Shown here: piece by piece, positions 1 through 8,431 of the stretch
Position numbering within the stretch: position 1 is the stretch's first letter
Layout of the letters: each line of letters begins with the position of its first letter
Assembly (NCBI GenBank): GCA_038749025.1
Contig: JBCDIL010000011.1
Location: 1 to 64,000 of the forward strand
DNA from: JBCAXA01 sp038749025
GTDB lineage: Bacteria; Pseudomonadota; Gammaproteobacteria; Steroidobacterales; Woeseiaceae
DNA: 64,000 bases
Direction: 5' to 3'
The notes under the pieces: generated by a model
Told to the model about the DNA's origin: nothing
The model's database searches: none
Seen by the model: the letters and a program-made list of their open reading frames with translations, nothing else
Position numbers and translations under genes: made by a program

Positions 1-996
1 CCGCGCATTCATCAGGTCGCGACTGGCTTCGTAGATCGTCAGTGTTGGATCGAGCGTAAAGTCGCGTTCGAGCAGCGTATCGCGCACTTCGATCCAGCGG
101 GCCGAGCCAGGCGCGGCCGCTTGTTGCCACAGTCGACCGGCCTCAGCGAATCGGTCTTGCTCGTTGTTGTAGTTGTAGTTCGGCGGATAGTCTTGAATGG
201 TTCGTTCGTCGAACAGTGCCTCGGGTAAGCCGTACCAGTGTTCCATCGTGGTGAGTCCCCACGACGATGTATCGAGAACGTTCGCCCGCGTGACATCGAG
301 TTGCGCATGATGCATGGCGGTTCCCATGCCTAGCTTGCTCGCCTCGCCGATAGCAGCTTCGAGTACTGCCGGTGCAGCGCCAAAGAACTTGATGCCATCA
401 GCTCCCGCCCGTTTTGATGCGCGGACCCAGCGTCGTGCCGCATCAGGGCTCGCAAGCGGGGCGCTCGCTCCTTGTCCAAAGAAACGATAGGCGACCAGGC
501 GGGGTGCCGTGATTTCGTTGGCAGCACTCGCTTCCTTGTGACGAACGATGAAGTCGATGCCATTGCCGCTACCTGGCTCGCGCACTGTCGTGATGCCATG
601 CGCAAGCCAAAGCTTCAATACGTACTCCGCCGGCGTACCTTGCTGAACACCGCCGAGGTGTCCGTGCATATCGACAAAGCCGGGAAGAACATAGGCGCCG
701 TCCAACTCGACAACGTGCGTTGTGTCGTCGGCGATCGGCCGACGGTTCGGGTCGACCGGTACCCCGGGGTTACCGACGCTGACGATGCGCGTAATCCGGT
801 TTTTTTCGATGACGATATCGACGGGGCCGCGTGGCGGAGCGCCCGTACCGGCCACCAGCGTGGCATCGCGCAGAATTAATCGCGCAAACGGCCCTTGGCC
901 TTCGTCACGCTGTGGTGCTGGCTTGATGGTTGCTGTGTGGGCTGGGCCGGTAATGATCGCCGTTCCCAATGCCGCGACGATGCTCCTACGGAACAT
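1..996 (-). CDS. Exported amidohydrolase family protein (3' end cut by window edge)
   Basis: The frame is open for 332 codons from an ATG at 996 to base 1 with no stop, so the C-terminus is missing. A GGGAGG ribosome site lies just upstream of the ATG. The N-terminus has basic residues followed by a hydrophobic stretch (about residues 5-20), consistent with a signal peptide. A domain of the amidohydrolase superfamily follows: GFVDMHGHLGG supplies the HxH metal ligands, and a later GADGIKFFG could supply the bridging lysine. This resembles imidazolonepropionase-like or Xaa-Pro dipeptidase-like periplasmic hydrolases. The substrate cannot be read from the sequence. Nothing around it suggests an operon; the next gene lies 123 bases upstream on the same strand. 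Confidence 0.85.
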   Translation of the reverse strand, partial: MFRRSIVAALGTAIITGPAHTATIKPAPQRDEGQGPFARLILRDATLVAGTGAPPRGPVDIVIEKNRITRIVSVGNPGVPVDPNRRPIADDTTHVVELDGAYVLPGFVDMHGHLGGVQQGTPAEYVLKLWLAHGITTVREPGSGNGIDFIVRHKEASAANEITAPRLVAYRFFGQGASAPLASPDAARRWVRASKRAGADGIKFFGAAPAVLEAAIGEASKLGMGTAMHHAQLDVTRANVLDTSSWGLTTMEHWYGLPEALFDERTIQDYPPNYNYNNEQDRFAEAGRLWQQAAAPGSARWIEVRDTLLERDFTLDPTLTIYEASRDLMNAR

Positions 997-1119
997 GCTC
1001 CCTCCCGGTTGAGCCGCTACGATGCGTCTCGGTATTCGTCTGTTGCCGAACACTATAGACCGCCGGGTGTGTTGCTGGGAACACGGCGGTTTCTAGGCGG
1101 GCTTCCGTGGCTATTAGGT

Positions 1120-2115
1120 TTAGCTAACCGCCAATACAATCTTACCCATGTGTTGGCCCGACTCCATCAGCGTATGGGCGGCGCTCGCCTCGTTGAGTGG
1201 AAACTCGGCATAGATCGGCGGCCGTATGACACCGGAGTCGACGGCCGCCCATAGGTTCTCTTTAATGCCGCTTGCAATTGCCGCTTTTTCGTCGGCTGAT
1301 TGCGGTCGCAATGTGGAGCCGGTCACCGTTAGCCGTTGGGACAGAATCGGAGCAAGATTGAGGTTGGTCTTTGGCCCCCGCAGAAACGCGATTAGGGCGT
1401 ACCGGCCGTCCCGATTGAGAAGCTCGAGATTGCGTTGCGTGTAGTCGCCGCCGACCATGTCGAGCACGACATCGACGCCACCGAGTTCGGCGCGGACCCG
1501 CTCGGCGAAATCCTCAGTGCGGTAGTTGATGACAACATCGGCACCGAGCTCGGATGCGAAGCGGTGTTTTGTTTCGGAACCGACGGTCGTGGCCACCGTT
1601 ACGCCGAGCGCTTTCGCGACCTGTATCGCGGTAGTACCAATACCGCTGGACCCACCGTGCACGAGCAACGTTTCGCCGCGTATGAGTCGGCAGCGCATGA
1701 CGAGGTTGTAGTAAACGGTAAACAGCGTTTCAGGCAGCGCAGCGGCCTCGCGCGCTGTGTAGCTAGCCGGAACAGGCAGCGTGTGGCGGGCATCTGCGTT
1801 ACACAGCGCCGCATAGCCACCACCGTGGACGAGGGCGCAGCGCGCGTCGCCCACCGCAATGCCGGTAACGGCCTTACCGACGGCAACAACCGTTCCGGCG
1901 ACCTCCAACCCGGGCAGTGGGCTTGCATCGCTCGGTACCTTGTATCGGCCGAGCCTTTGCAGGCAATCCGGTCGGTTGACCCCGGCAAATTGCACGGCGA
2001 TTTGCACGTCTCCGGGTGCCGGTGGCGGCACGGACACCTGCACGGGCCGCAGCTGTTCAGGACCGCCGGGAGCGGCGATCTCGATGGCGCGACTCATTGT
2101 CGATTGCTCTGTCAT
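1120..2115 (-). CDS. NAD(P)H quinone oxidoreductase, zinc-independent MDR family (PIG3/QOR-like)
   Basis: About 331 residues, the usual size for quinone oxidoreductases of the medium-chain dehydrogenase/reductase superfamily. The N-terminal GroES-like half contains GVNRPDCLQRLG and PGLEVAGTVVAVG. The Rossmann half has the nucleotide loop VHGGSSGIGTTAIQVAKALG. The zinc-ligand Cys cluster of alcohol dehydrogenases is absent, fitting the NADPH:quinone reductase branch (TP53I3/PIG3-like). I start at the ATG at 2115. An in-frame start at 2172 would add a poor, family-atypical extension, and the ATG at 2097 has no ribosome site. The gene is divergent from the CoA-transferase operon, leaving about 100 bases for promoters. 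Confidence 0.88.
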   Translation of the reverse strand: MTEQSTMSRAIEIAAPGGPEQLRPVQVSVPPPAPGDVQIAVQFAGVNRPDCLQRLGRYKVPSDASPLPGLEVAGTVVAVGKAVTGIAVGDARCALVHGGGYAALCNADARHTLPVPASYTAREAAALPETLFTVYYNLVMRCRLIRGETLLVHGGSSGIGTTAIQVAKALGVTVATTVGSETKHRFASELGADVVINYRTEDFAERVRAELGGVDVVLDMVGGDYTQRNLELLNRDGRYALIAFLRGPKTNLNLAPILSQRLTVTGSTLRPQSADEKAAIASGIKENLWAAVDSGVIRPPIYAEFPLNEASAAHTLMESGQHMGKIVLAVS

Positions 2116-2213
2116 AACCTGTACGGTACCGGTGTCTTCGGACCGACTCCAGCTGGGGCAGCCGCTTGGCATCTGCTAGCATCAGCGTCCCTGGACTGAC
2201 GAGCAACAGCACG

Positions 2214-2921
2214 ATGCCAATCGACAAACGTGTAGCCGGAGCGGATGAGGCGGTCGCTGGCGTGACCGATGGCATGACGTTGATGCTCGGCGGTTTCGGT
2301 TTATGCGGCATTCCAGAAAACGCAATCGCCGCATTGCTGCGTCTAGCGCCTACCAACCTCACCTGTATTTCAAACAACGCGGGTGTCGACGATTTCGGCA
2401 TTGGCTTAATGCTGCACCGCAAACAGGTGCGCAAAATGATCTCGTCGTACGTTGGTGAGAATGCCGAGTTCGAAAGACAGCTTCTGAGCGGCGAATTGGA
2501 GGTTGAACTGACACCCCAAGGTACGCTGGCTGAGAAAATTCGTGCGGGCGGTGCTGGCATTCCGGCGTTTTTCACTGCCACCGGTTACGGCACGGAAGTC
2601 GCCGATGGCAAGGAGACCCGCGAAATCGCCGGTCGGCATTACGTACTCGAACAATCGCTCACCGCAGACTTCGCGTTCGTTAAGGCTTGGCGTGGCGATG
2701 CGATGGGCAATCTGGTCTATCGCGGTACCGCGCGTAACTTCAACCCGGCGATGGCAACGGCGGGTCGCATAACGGTCGCGGAGGTCGACGAGCTTGTTCC
2801 TGTCGGCGAACTTGATCCGAATGACATCCATACACCCGGAATTTTTGTGCAGCGCGTTTTTCAGGGCGTTGACTACGAGAAGCGTATCGAGCAGCGCACC
2901 GTTAGTGAGCGTGCAGCGTAA
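2214..2921 (+). CDS. scoA: 3-oxoacid CoA-transferase subunit A
   Basis: A 235-residue protein matching the length of the A subunit of succinyl-CoA:3-ketoacid (or acetate/acetoacetate) CoA-transferases. It shows the glycine-rich stretch MLGGFGLCGIPENAI near residue 30 and the family's NNAGVDDFGIG segment. The B subunit follows after 14 bases. Together they move CoA between succinyl-CoA and acetoacetate or related acids during ketone-body and fatty-acid breakdown. The ATG at 2214 is chosen because the family begins shortly before the VADEAV-like helix; an upstream in-frame start at 2166 would add 16 atypical residues. Which acyl group is used cannot be decided from sequence alone, so the symbol means family level. 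Confidence 0.92.
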   Translation: MPIDKRVAGADEAVAGVTDGMTLMLGGFGLCGIPENAIAALLRLAPTNLTCISNNAGVDDFGIGLMLHRKQVRKMISSYVGENAEFERQLLSGELEVELTPQGTLAEKIRAGGAGIPAFFTATGYGTEVADGKETREIAGRHYVLEQSLTADFAFVKAWRGDAMGNLVYRGTARNFNPAMATAGRITVAEVDELVPVGELDPNDIHTPGIFVQRVFQGVDYEKRIEQRTVSERAA

Positions 2922-2935
2922 GGAGTGCCTAGGTC

Positions 2936-3592
2936 ATGAGTCTCGATAAGAACGGCATCGCGAAACGCATCGCCATGGAGCTGCGTGATGGCTACTATGT
3001 CAATCTCGGCATCGGCATACCCACACTCGTTGCCAACTACGTCCCAACGGGGGTCGACGTTGTCTTGCAGAGCGAAAACGGCTTGCTCGGTATGGGGCCG
3101 TGTCCTTATACGGAAGACGTCGATCCGGATTTGATTAATGCCGGCAAACAAACGGTAACCACGTTACCAGGTTCGTCATTGTTTTCGTCGGATGAGAGCT
3201 TCGCCATGATCCGCGGCGGACATGTTGATCTAACCGTTCTCGGTGCCATGGAAGTCGCCGACAACGGCGATATCGCTAATTGGAAAATACCGGGCAAGAT
3301 GGTCAAAGGCATGGGGGGGGCGATGGATCTGGTGGCCGCTGCCGACAACATTATTGTTGCGATGATTCATACAAGCCGCAGTGGCGAGTCAAAGCTATTG
3401 ACCGAGTGTACGTTGCCGATAACCGGTGTTGGTTGCGTCAAACGTATTGTCTCAAACCTTGCGGTTATCGACGTCACCGACCGTGGCTTTGAGCTGCGCG
3501 AACGAGCGCCGGGAGTCAGCGTTGACGATATCGTTGCTGCCACAGCGGCACCCTTGCATATCGCTGGCGATATTCCGGAGATCGCTGTCTGA
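2936..3592 (+). CDS. scoB: 3-oxoacid CoA-transferase subunit B
   Basis: A 218-residue protein, standard for the B subunit. The SENGLLGMG motif near residue 46 carries the catalytic glutamate that forms the enzyme-CoA thioester. Later family segments include DLTVLGAMEVA and NWKIPGKMVKGMGGAMDL. An AAGGAG ribosome site (about 2919-2924) precedes the ATG at 2936. The gene lies 14 bases after the A subunit and its stop overlaps the start of the thioesterase frame, so the genes are probably one transcript. Confidence 0.94.
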   Translation: MSLDKNGIAKRIAMELRDGYYVNLGIGIPTLVANYVPTGVDVVLQSENGLLGMGPCPYTEDVDPDLINAGKQTVTTLPGSSLFSSDESFAMIRGGHVDLTVLGAMEVADNGDIANWKIPGKMVKGMGGAMDLVAAADNIIVAMIHTSRSGESKLLTECTLPITGVGCVKRIVSNLAVIDVTDRGFELRERAPGVSVDDIVAATAAPLHIAGDIPEIAV

Positions 3593-4107
3593 CAACCGAG
3601 CTCGATTGGCTTCACGATCCACGCGGGCGGCTTGTCTACACCGGTAGCGTTCCCGCGGCTTGGATCGACGCGAACCGCCACATGAACGTCGCCTGGTATG
3701 GCCACGTATTCGACCGCGGCGTCGATGCGCTCTGGGAGGCTATCGGGCACGGCGACGAATACCGCGCTCAGAACCCATCGACAACGTTCGCGGTTGAATC
3801 GCATGCACGCTATCTTGGCGAGATCACTGTCGATGAGCCGTTCGCGGTGACGACGCGCTTGGTTGCTGTAGACACCAAGCGGCTCCATCAATTTCAGTCA
3901 ATGTGGGCACCCGCGGCGACGGCGTCACAGCGGTTGGTGGCGACTTGCGAATGGATGCACCTGCACGTCGATTCCGACACGCGACGCGCATATAAATGGC
4001 CGCCGGAGGTATTGGCTGTATTAACTCAGCTACTCGATCAACAAAGCGACGTACCGTTGCCGGACTCGGTGTCGGCGGCGATAACGATGCGACGGAGAAA
4101 AGCATGA
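3589..4107 (+). CDS. Acyl-CoA thioesterase, 4HBT-like hot-dog fold (probable CTG start)
   Basis: The protein carries the N-terminal pattern of hot-dog thioesterases linked to carnitine and acyl-CoA catabolism: WIDANRHMNVAWYG, then PSTTFAVESHARYLGEI and RLVAVDTKRLHQFQSMW. Homology extends upstream of the first ATG (3682), whose Met lies inside the conserved HMN motif, so that ATG is not a credible start. The frame is open back to a TGA at 3523, and I find no ATG, GTG or TTG between that stop and 3682. The CTG at 3589 overlaps the scoB stop (CTGA) and would give 172 residues by coupled re-initiation. The stop overlaps the glpK start as ATGA. The function is firm at fold level; the substrate is unknown. 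Confidence 0.75.
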   Translation: MTTELDWLHDPRGRLVYTGSVPAAWIDANRHMNVAWYGHVFDRGVDALWEAIGHGDEYRAQNPSTTFAVESHARYLGEITVDEPFAVTTRLVAVDTKRLHQFQSMWAPAATASQRLVATCEWMHLHVDSDTRRAYKWPPEVLAVLTQLLDQQSDVPLPDSVSAAITMRRRKA

Positions 4108-5585
4108 CAACCGATACGTTCATCTTGGCGATCGACCAAGGTACGACCAGCTCTCGCGCAGTCGTATTCGATACCAACTTCGTTGCACGGGGCAGCGCGC
4201 AGCAAGAGTTTGCGCAAATCTACCCGGAACCCGGGTGGGTTGAGCACGATGCCGACGTTATCTGGGATGGGGTAGTTGCCGTATGCCGCGATGCGATATC
4301 GGCGGCCGGCATTACACCTGCACAAATCGCTGCGGTGGGCATAACAAATCAGCGCGAAACGACAGTTGTTTGGGAGCGGGCGAGCGGTAAGCCGATTCAC
4401 AACGCCATTGTCTGGCAGGATCGGCGCACCGCGGATATTTGCGATGCATTGAAGCGGTCGGCCGATGAATCGATGGTCGCGGCGAAGACGGGCCTCCGTT
4501 TCGATCCGTATTTCTCGGCGACTAAAGTCGCTTGGATTCTCGATCATGTGCCGGGGGCACGAAGGCGCGCAGAAGCGGGCGAGTTGTGTTTTGGGACCAT
4601 CGACTCATTCCTTATCCATCGGCTGACCGGGGGAAAGGCGCACGTAACCGATGCGACTAATGCCTCGCGGACCGCGCTCTTCGACATCCATACCGGCGAT
4701 TGGGATTCGACATTAGCGGCGACGTTCAACGTACCCGCGGCGATACTCGGCGAGGTCAAAGACTGTGACGCGCGCTTTGGGATGACTGACCCAGAGCTCT
4801 TCGGCGTCGCAGCGCCTATTCACGGCGTCGCCGGCGACCAACAGGCGGCGTTGTTCGGTCAAGCCTGTTTCGAACCGGGTATGATCAAAAGCACCTACGG
4901 CACCGGTTGCTTCGTGATCGCCAATACCGGTGCCACCGCCCTCACTTCGCAAAACCATTTATTAACGACAGTGGCGAGTCGGGTTAGCGGCGAGACGGTT
5001 TACGGATTGGAAGGCAGTATTTTCGTCGCCGGGTCGGCGGTGCAGTGGTTGCGCGACGGCATTGGCTTGATCGACGATGCACGCGACACTGAAACCTTGG
5101 CACAGCAATCGGGCATCGTCGACGACGTTGTCGTTGTGCCGGCGTTCACTGGCTTAGGCGCACCGTACTGGGATCCACATGCGCGTGGCGCGATTTTTGG
5201 CCTGACCCGCGATACCGATCGCGCCAAGCTCAGCACGGCGACGCTGCAGTCGGTGGCCTACCAAACAGCCGATTTGATGAAAGCCATGGCCGATGACGGC
5301 ATTGCACCAACGACACTGCGCGTTGACGGTGGCATGGTTGCCAACGATTGGTACTGTCAATTTTTAGCCGACATCATTCGCATATCCGTTGAACGACCCA
5401 ACAACACCGAGTCCACCATACTCGGCGCAGCGGCTCTCGCTGGGTTAGGCGCCGGGTTGTTTGAATCCAAACAGTCGCTGGCCGACGCTTGGGCGCTCGA
5501 TCGGCGATTCGAGATCGCGATGGCGAGCGATGTGGCTGATGCGCATTACGCGCGCTGGGTCGATGCCGTGCGCCGTGTACGGTGA
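4104..5585 (+). CDS. glpK: Glycerol kinase
   Basis: A 493-residue FGGY-family kinase of normal glycerol kinase length. It begins with the ATP-binding DQGTTSSRAVVFD segment and continues through NQRETTVVW, the IVWQDRRT glycerol-contact region, GDQQAALFGQACFEPG and DGGMVANDWYCQFLADI. It phosphorylates glycerol to sn-glycerol 3-phosphate in the cytoplasm. The ATG at 4104 overlaps the preceding stop, so it is probably the last gene of the scoA-scoB-thioesterase transcript, not part of a glpFKD operon. The partner glpD lies 22 kb away. Confidence 0.96.
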   Translation: MTTDTFILAIDQGTTSSRAVVFDTNFVARGSAQQEFAQIYPEPGWVEHDADVIWDGVVAVCRDAISAAGITPAQIAAVGITNQRETTVVWERASGKPIHNAIVWQDRRTADICDALKRSADESMVAAKTGLRFDPYFSATKVAWILDHVPGARRRAEAGELCFGTIDSFLIHRLTGGKAHVTDATNASRTALFDIHTGDWDSTLAATFNVPAAILGEVKDCDARFGMTDPELFGVAAPIHGVAGDQQAALFGQACFEPGMIKSTYGTGCFVIANTGATALTSQNHLLTTVASRVSGETVYGLEGSIFVAGSAVQWLRDGIGLIDDARDTETLAQQSGIVDDVVVVPAFTGLGAPYWDPHARGAIFGLTRDTDRAKLSTATLQSVAYQTADLMKAMADDGIAPTTLRVDGGMVANDWYCQFLADIIRISVERPNNTESTILGAAALAGLGAGLFESKQSLADAWALDRRFEIAMASDVADAHYARWVDAVRRVR

Positions 5586-5595
5586 AGCGGCTAAT

Positions 5596-6057
5596 TCAGT
5601 AGTCCGGGCCACTGAATCGGGACGCACCACCCGCGGCTGGGAACGCGAGCCCCAACGCCGTCCAGAAGGCCATGACAGCAGTCGCCAGCGCCAAGGTTGC
5701 AAGCGCCGGTTCACCGACAGCCGTATCGATAAGCCGCGACGCGACGATCAGTGACAAGGCGGCCAGCACGGCTAGCGTAAGGAGGCCGAGCCCGGCAACC
5801 CAAGCCCACGCCGGCAATTGCGACCACGCAGCGGCAATCGATAAGCCAGGTCGCAGTGCGATCGTAGCTAGCCACAGTGCCGAGGCGGCGCACCAAACCA
5901 GCAGGAGCGTGCCTAGCGGTGCCGCGGCCTCGAGTGGGGCCCCAAGGAATAACACCATCAAAGCCGTGAGTGCGAAAGCCATAGCGACTGGTGCCGAAAC
6001 AAGTACCGCCGTAAACTCATTTCGGTGATCGGGTCGGGATTGGCGCTCGCGATACAC
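5596..6057 (-). CDS. Small integral membrane protein, unknown function
   Basis: A 153-residue protein with about four hydrophobic helices (residues about 18-42, 46-66, 83-106 and 120-142) rich in Ala and Leu. I do not recognise a family. The predicted start is a GTG at 6057 without an obvious ribosome site; a Met near residue 26 is an alternative. It is convergent with glpK and divergent from the MaoC gene. Hydrophobicity and clean frame support a real gene; no function is proposed. Confidence 0.6.
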   Translation of the reverse strand: MYRERQSRPDHRNEFTAVLVSAPVAMAFALTALMVLFLGAPLEAAAPLGTLLLVWCAASALWLATIALRPGLSIAAAWSQLPAWAWVAGLGLLTLAVLAALSLIVASRLIDTAVGEPALATLALATAVMAFWTALGLAFPAAGGASRFSGPDY

Positions 6058-6128
6058 GGGAGTTACCGGTTATCACTATCGATCTCACCCACCGGTAAGA
6101 CCTGTTTTGTGTCGTTAAGGAAGAGCTT

Positions 6129-6587
6129 GTGCAATTTGTACCCAAAGAGAAACTCGCCGACTACATCGGCGTTGAAGGAGAACCATCGGATTGGCTCGAC
6201 ATCGACCAAGACCGTATCAATAAGTTCGCCGACGCGACAATGGATCATCAGTTTATCCATGTCGACCCCGAGCAGGCAGCTAAGACACCCTTCGGAAGTA
6301 CCATCGCGCACGGTTTTTTGTCACTCTCTCTAGTGACCTACCTCGCAACGTTTCGAGCCGTGGCGCCGGAGGGCTTGATCATGGCCATCAACTACGGTTC
6401 GGATAAAGTCAGGTTCATAACGCCCGTTAAGTCTGGGCAGCGTATTCGGGCTCGTTCGGTCATGCAGAGTGCGGTTGAGAAGAAACCCGGCCAAATCCTG
6501 GTCAAGAACCTGATCACGATCGATATCGAAGGCGAGCAAAAACCGGCGCTGGTGGCTGAGATTCTGTCGATGTACGTCGTAGGCTAG
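6129..6587 (+). CDS. MaoC-family (R)-specific enoyl-CoA hydratase
   Basis: A 152-residue single hot-dog protein of the MaoC/PhaJ type. The hydratase-2 motif is clear: DATMDHQFIHVDPEQA gives Asp39 and His44 as the likely catalytic pair, followed by PFGSTIAHGFLSLSL. Members hydrate trans-2-enoyl-CoA to (R)-3-hydroxyacyl-CoA. I use a GTG start at 6129 because AGGAAG lies upstream with good spacing. Monocistronic context; the next gene starts 87 bases downstream. It could feed polyhydroxyalkanoate or fatty-acid pathways, but no PHA genes are in the window. Confidence 0.88.
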   Translation: MQFVPKEKLADYIGVEGEPSDWLDIDQDRINKFADATMDHQFIHVDPEQAAKTPFGSTIAHGFLSLSLVTYLATFRAVAPEGLIMAINYGSDKVRFITPVKSGQRIRARSVMQSAVEKKPGQILVKNLITIDIEGEQKPALVAEILSMYVVG

Positions 6588-6674
6588 AGAGTTGCGCCGC
6601 GTGGCCGCGTTTGGCTCGCCCCTCGTATCGCTTGTGGCCAACACTCGCACCGAGTCTGACCGCCGGGTAAGCCG

Positions 6675-7493
6675 GTGGCCCAAGTGAGCATCACACCGGC
6701 CGCTTGGTTTTCGGCTGATGCCGAAGACGGGGCGGTTTTTGAGGTCGCCGCAGGCGGCGGTACGGCGGTCGCCTTCTCGTTGGTGGCGCCGGCGAAAGAC
6801 TCCGGTAACGAAGATGCCGTTGGTGTTGTCGCGATCGATGCTGACGCATGCATCCTCGTCGTCGCCGACGGTGCGGGTGGCTTGCCCGGTGCTCAGGCGG
6901 CCTCGCAAACCGCTATGCGGACGGTCTTAGCGGCCATTACGGCGGTTCAAACACCGCCAGAGTCGTGGGCGCACGCAGTACGGCAAGCGATTGATGCGGC
7001 CAACGACGCTGTTATGGCGCTGCGCAACGGGTCTGCCACTACGCTAACAGCCGTGCTGATCGAAGGTCAGCGGGCGCGTTGTTTTCACGTCGGTGACTCG
7101 GCCGCTATCGTTTCTGGGCAACGCGGTGCGTTGCGCTTTGAAACGGTCGGCCACTCGCCGGTCTCCTTCGCGGTAGCTGCCGGACTGCTGAGCGAAGAGC
7201 AAGCGATGTTTCATATCGATCGGCACATTGTCGCCAACTTTTTGGGTAATCCGGCCATGCGCGTCGACATCAGCGACGAGATTCAACTGCGCTCACGGGA
7301 TACGGTGTTGGTTTGCAGTGACGGACTGACCGATAATCTGTTAACCAGCGAAATCATTGCCATAATGCGTTGTGGACCGCTGGCCGAGGTCGTTCCGGCA
7401 CTGATTAGCGTCGCGGCGCAGCGGATGCTCGGTCTAGAAGCCGGCATGCCATCTAAACCGGACGACTTATCGTTGCTCGTTTTCCGCCGTTGA
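6675..7493 (+). CDS. PP2C-type Ser/Thr protein phosphatase
   Basis: A 272-residue PPM/PP2C phosphatase. The metal-binding and structural motifs appear in order: GNEDAVG near residue 39, VVADGAGG near 62-69, a central TLTAVLIEG...FHVGDS segment, CSDGLTDNL near 215 and a terminal PDDLSLLVF. All expected acidic residues are present, so activity is plausible. The start is GTG at 6675 or GTG at 6684. It precedes the operon holding a Ser/Thr kinase and FHA proteins, so it is probably the antagonist of that kinase. A 107-base gap with an extended -10 promoter separates it from the next gene, so it may be transcribed separately or read through. Confidence 0.9.
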   Translation: MAQVSITPAAWFSADAEDGAVFEVAAGGGTAVAFSLVAPAKDSGNEDAVGVVAIDADACILVVADGAGGLPGAQAASQTAMRTVLAAITAVQTPPESWAHAVRQAIDAANDAVMALRNGSATTLTAVLIEGQRARCFHVGDSAAIVSGQRGALRFETVGHSPVSFAVAAGLLSEEQAMFHIDRHIVANFLGNPAMRVDISDEIQLRSRDTVLVCSDGLTDNLLTSEIIAIMRCGPLAEVVPALISVAAQRMLGLEAGMPSKPDDLSLLVFRR

Positions 7494-7566
7494 GCAGCGG
7501 CAGCGACCTTATTTGTAGCGGAACTAAGACAGGTTAAGTCAATCCAAGGGATTGATGACACAGCAC

Positions 7567-7575
7567 TGCTATACT
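7567..7575 (+). promoter_or_regulatory. Extended -10 promoter element upstream of the lipoprotein-kinase-VWA operon
   Basis: TGCTATACT matches the extended -10 pattern TGnTATAAT. It lies 26 bases before the ATG at 7601, with a GGAGGA ribosome site between. No convincing -35 hexamer sits at 17 bases spacing, as is usual for extended -10 promoters. It is in the 107-base gap after the phosphatase gene and would drive the genes to 19024. Confidence 0.45.
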
Positions 7576-7600
7576 TCCGATCGTCTGCGGAGGAGCCCGT

Positions 7601-8431
7601 ATGAAAGCCAATGAGACCCCTATTCGCGCCCGCCAGGCTCTCGGAGCCATCGCTTTGACTGCGCTGCTGAGCGCAGCGGCCGGGTGCTCCTCAACGTCGG
7701 TGGGTGTGAGTGGCGGCGGCGGTGTCGGCGGCCCTAGCGGCGGTGCCGGCCTGCCCGGTGGCGGTTTGCCGGGCGGTGGCGCAAGTGGCGGCGGCGGTGC
7801 GGGCTTGCCGGGCGGTAATTTACCGAGCGGTGGGGGTGCCGGCGGCGGTGGTCCGTCGTTGCCGGGTGCGGGTATGCCGAGCGGTGGTGCCGGTATGCCG
7901 GGCGGCGGTGGTGCGAACGACCCGTTCGGCAATGGACCCGATGGCGGTGGCGGCGCTCCTGGTGGCGGTGATCTCGGCGGGCTGGACGATGATTTCGACA
8001 AGTCACTCGACGATTTCGATGACGACTTATTGGGCGAGCAGCGCCAAGCCAACGAGCAAGGTCGCGACCTCGGCACGTTCGAACGCGGTCAATCCGGCGG
8101 TGGCAGCGGCGGTCGCCGAGGTGGTGGTGTTAGTGTCGGCAATACAGCCGATCCCAATGCGCAAGCACCCAGCAGTACCGGGGGTAAATCCTCGGGCGGT
8201 GGCGCTTCCGGAAGCGGAGCACCGGGCGGTGAGGAGTCGGGTGACAGCCAGCCGAGTGTTGGTGGAATCTCATCGGACCAAGCGGCTGAACGCACGCCAG
8301 ACGATATCCCAGAAGGCTTCGACGACGACATCGTTGCGCAACAATTGCGCGAAGCGGCACTGGCGGAAGAAGACCCAGAGCTACGCGAGAAGTACTGGGA
8401 GGAGTATCGGAAGTACAAAGGGATTAATTGA
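7601..8431 (+). CDS. Glycine-rich low-complexity lipoprotein
   Basis: A 276-residue protein with a lipoprotein signal: basic N-terminus, hydrophobic core and a lipobox LSAAAGC with the lipidated Cys near residue 29. Residues about 36-130 are dominated by Gly with Pro, Ala, Ser and Leu in imperfect GLPGGG/GMPGGG units. An acidic Asp-rich segment (near 130-145) follows, then a second Gly/Ser-rich stretch and a charged C-terminal helix. A strong GGAGGA ribosome site precedes the ATG. Its stop shares bases with the next start (TGATG). The function is unknown. The composition suggests a flexible envelope linker or a matrix-like protein anchored in a lipid leaflet. Confidence 0.85.
   Translation: MKANETPIRARQALGAIALTALLSAAAGCSSTSVGVSGGGGVGGPSGGAGLPGGGLPGGGASGGGGAGLPGGNLPSGGGAGGGGPSLPGAGMPSGGAGMPGGGGANDPFGNGPDGGGGAPGGGDLGGLDDDFDKSLDDFDDDLLGEQRQANEQGRDLGTFERGQSGGGSGGRRGGGVSVGNTADPNAQAPSSTGGKSSGGGASGSGAPGGEESGDSQPSVGGISSDQAAERTPDDIPEGFDDDIVAQQLREAALAEEDPELREKYWEEYRKYKGIN

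Noticed and set aside
1435..2199. Plus-strand 254-residue frame over the quinone oxidoreductase
   Set aside because: The minus strand encodes a complete oxidoreductase with recognisable motifs; the plus frame has none.
7700..7960. Repeated GGCGGTGG-like DNA resembling a short tandem or CRISPR-like repeat
   Set aside because: The repeats are in frame with the Gly-rich lipoprotein, vary in length and have no regular unique spacers.
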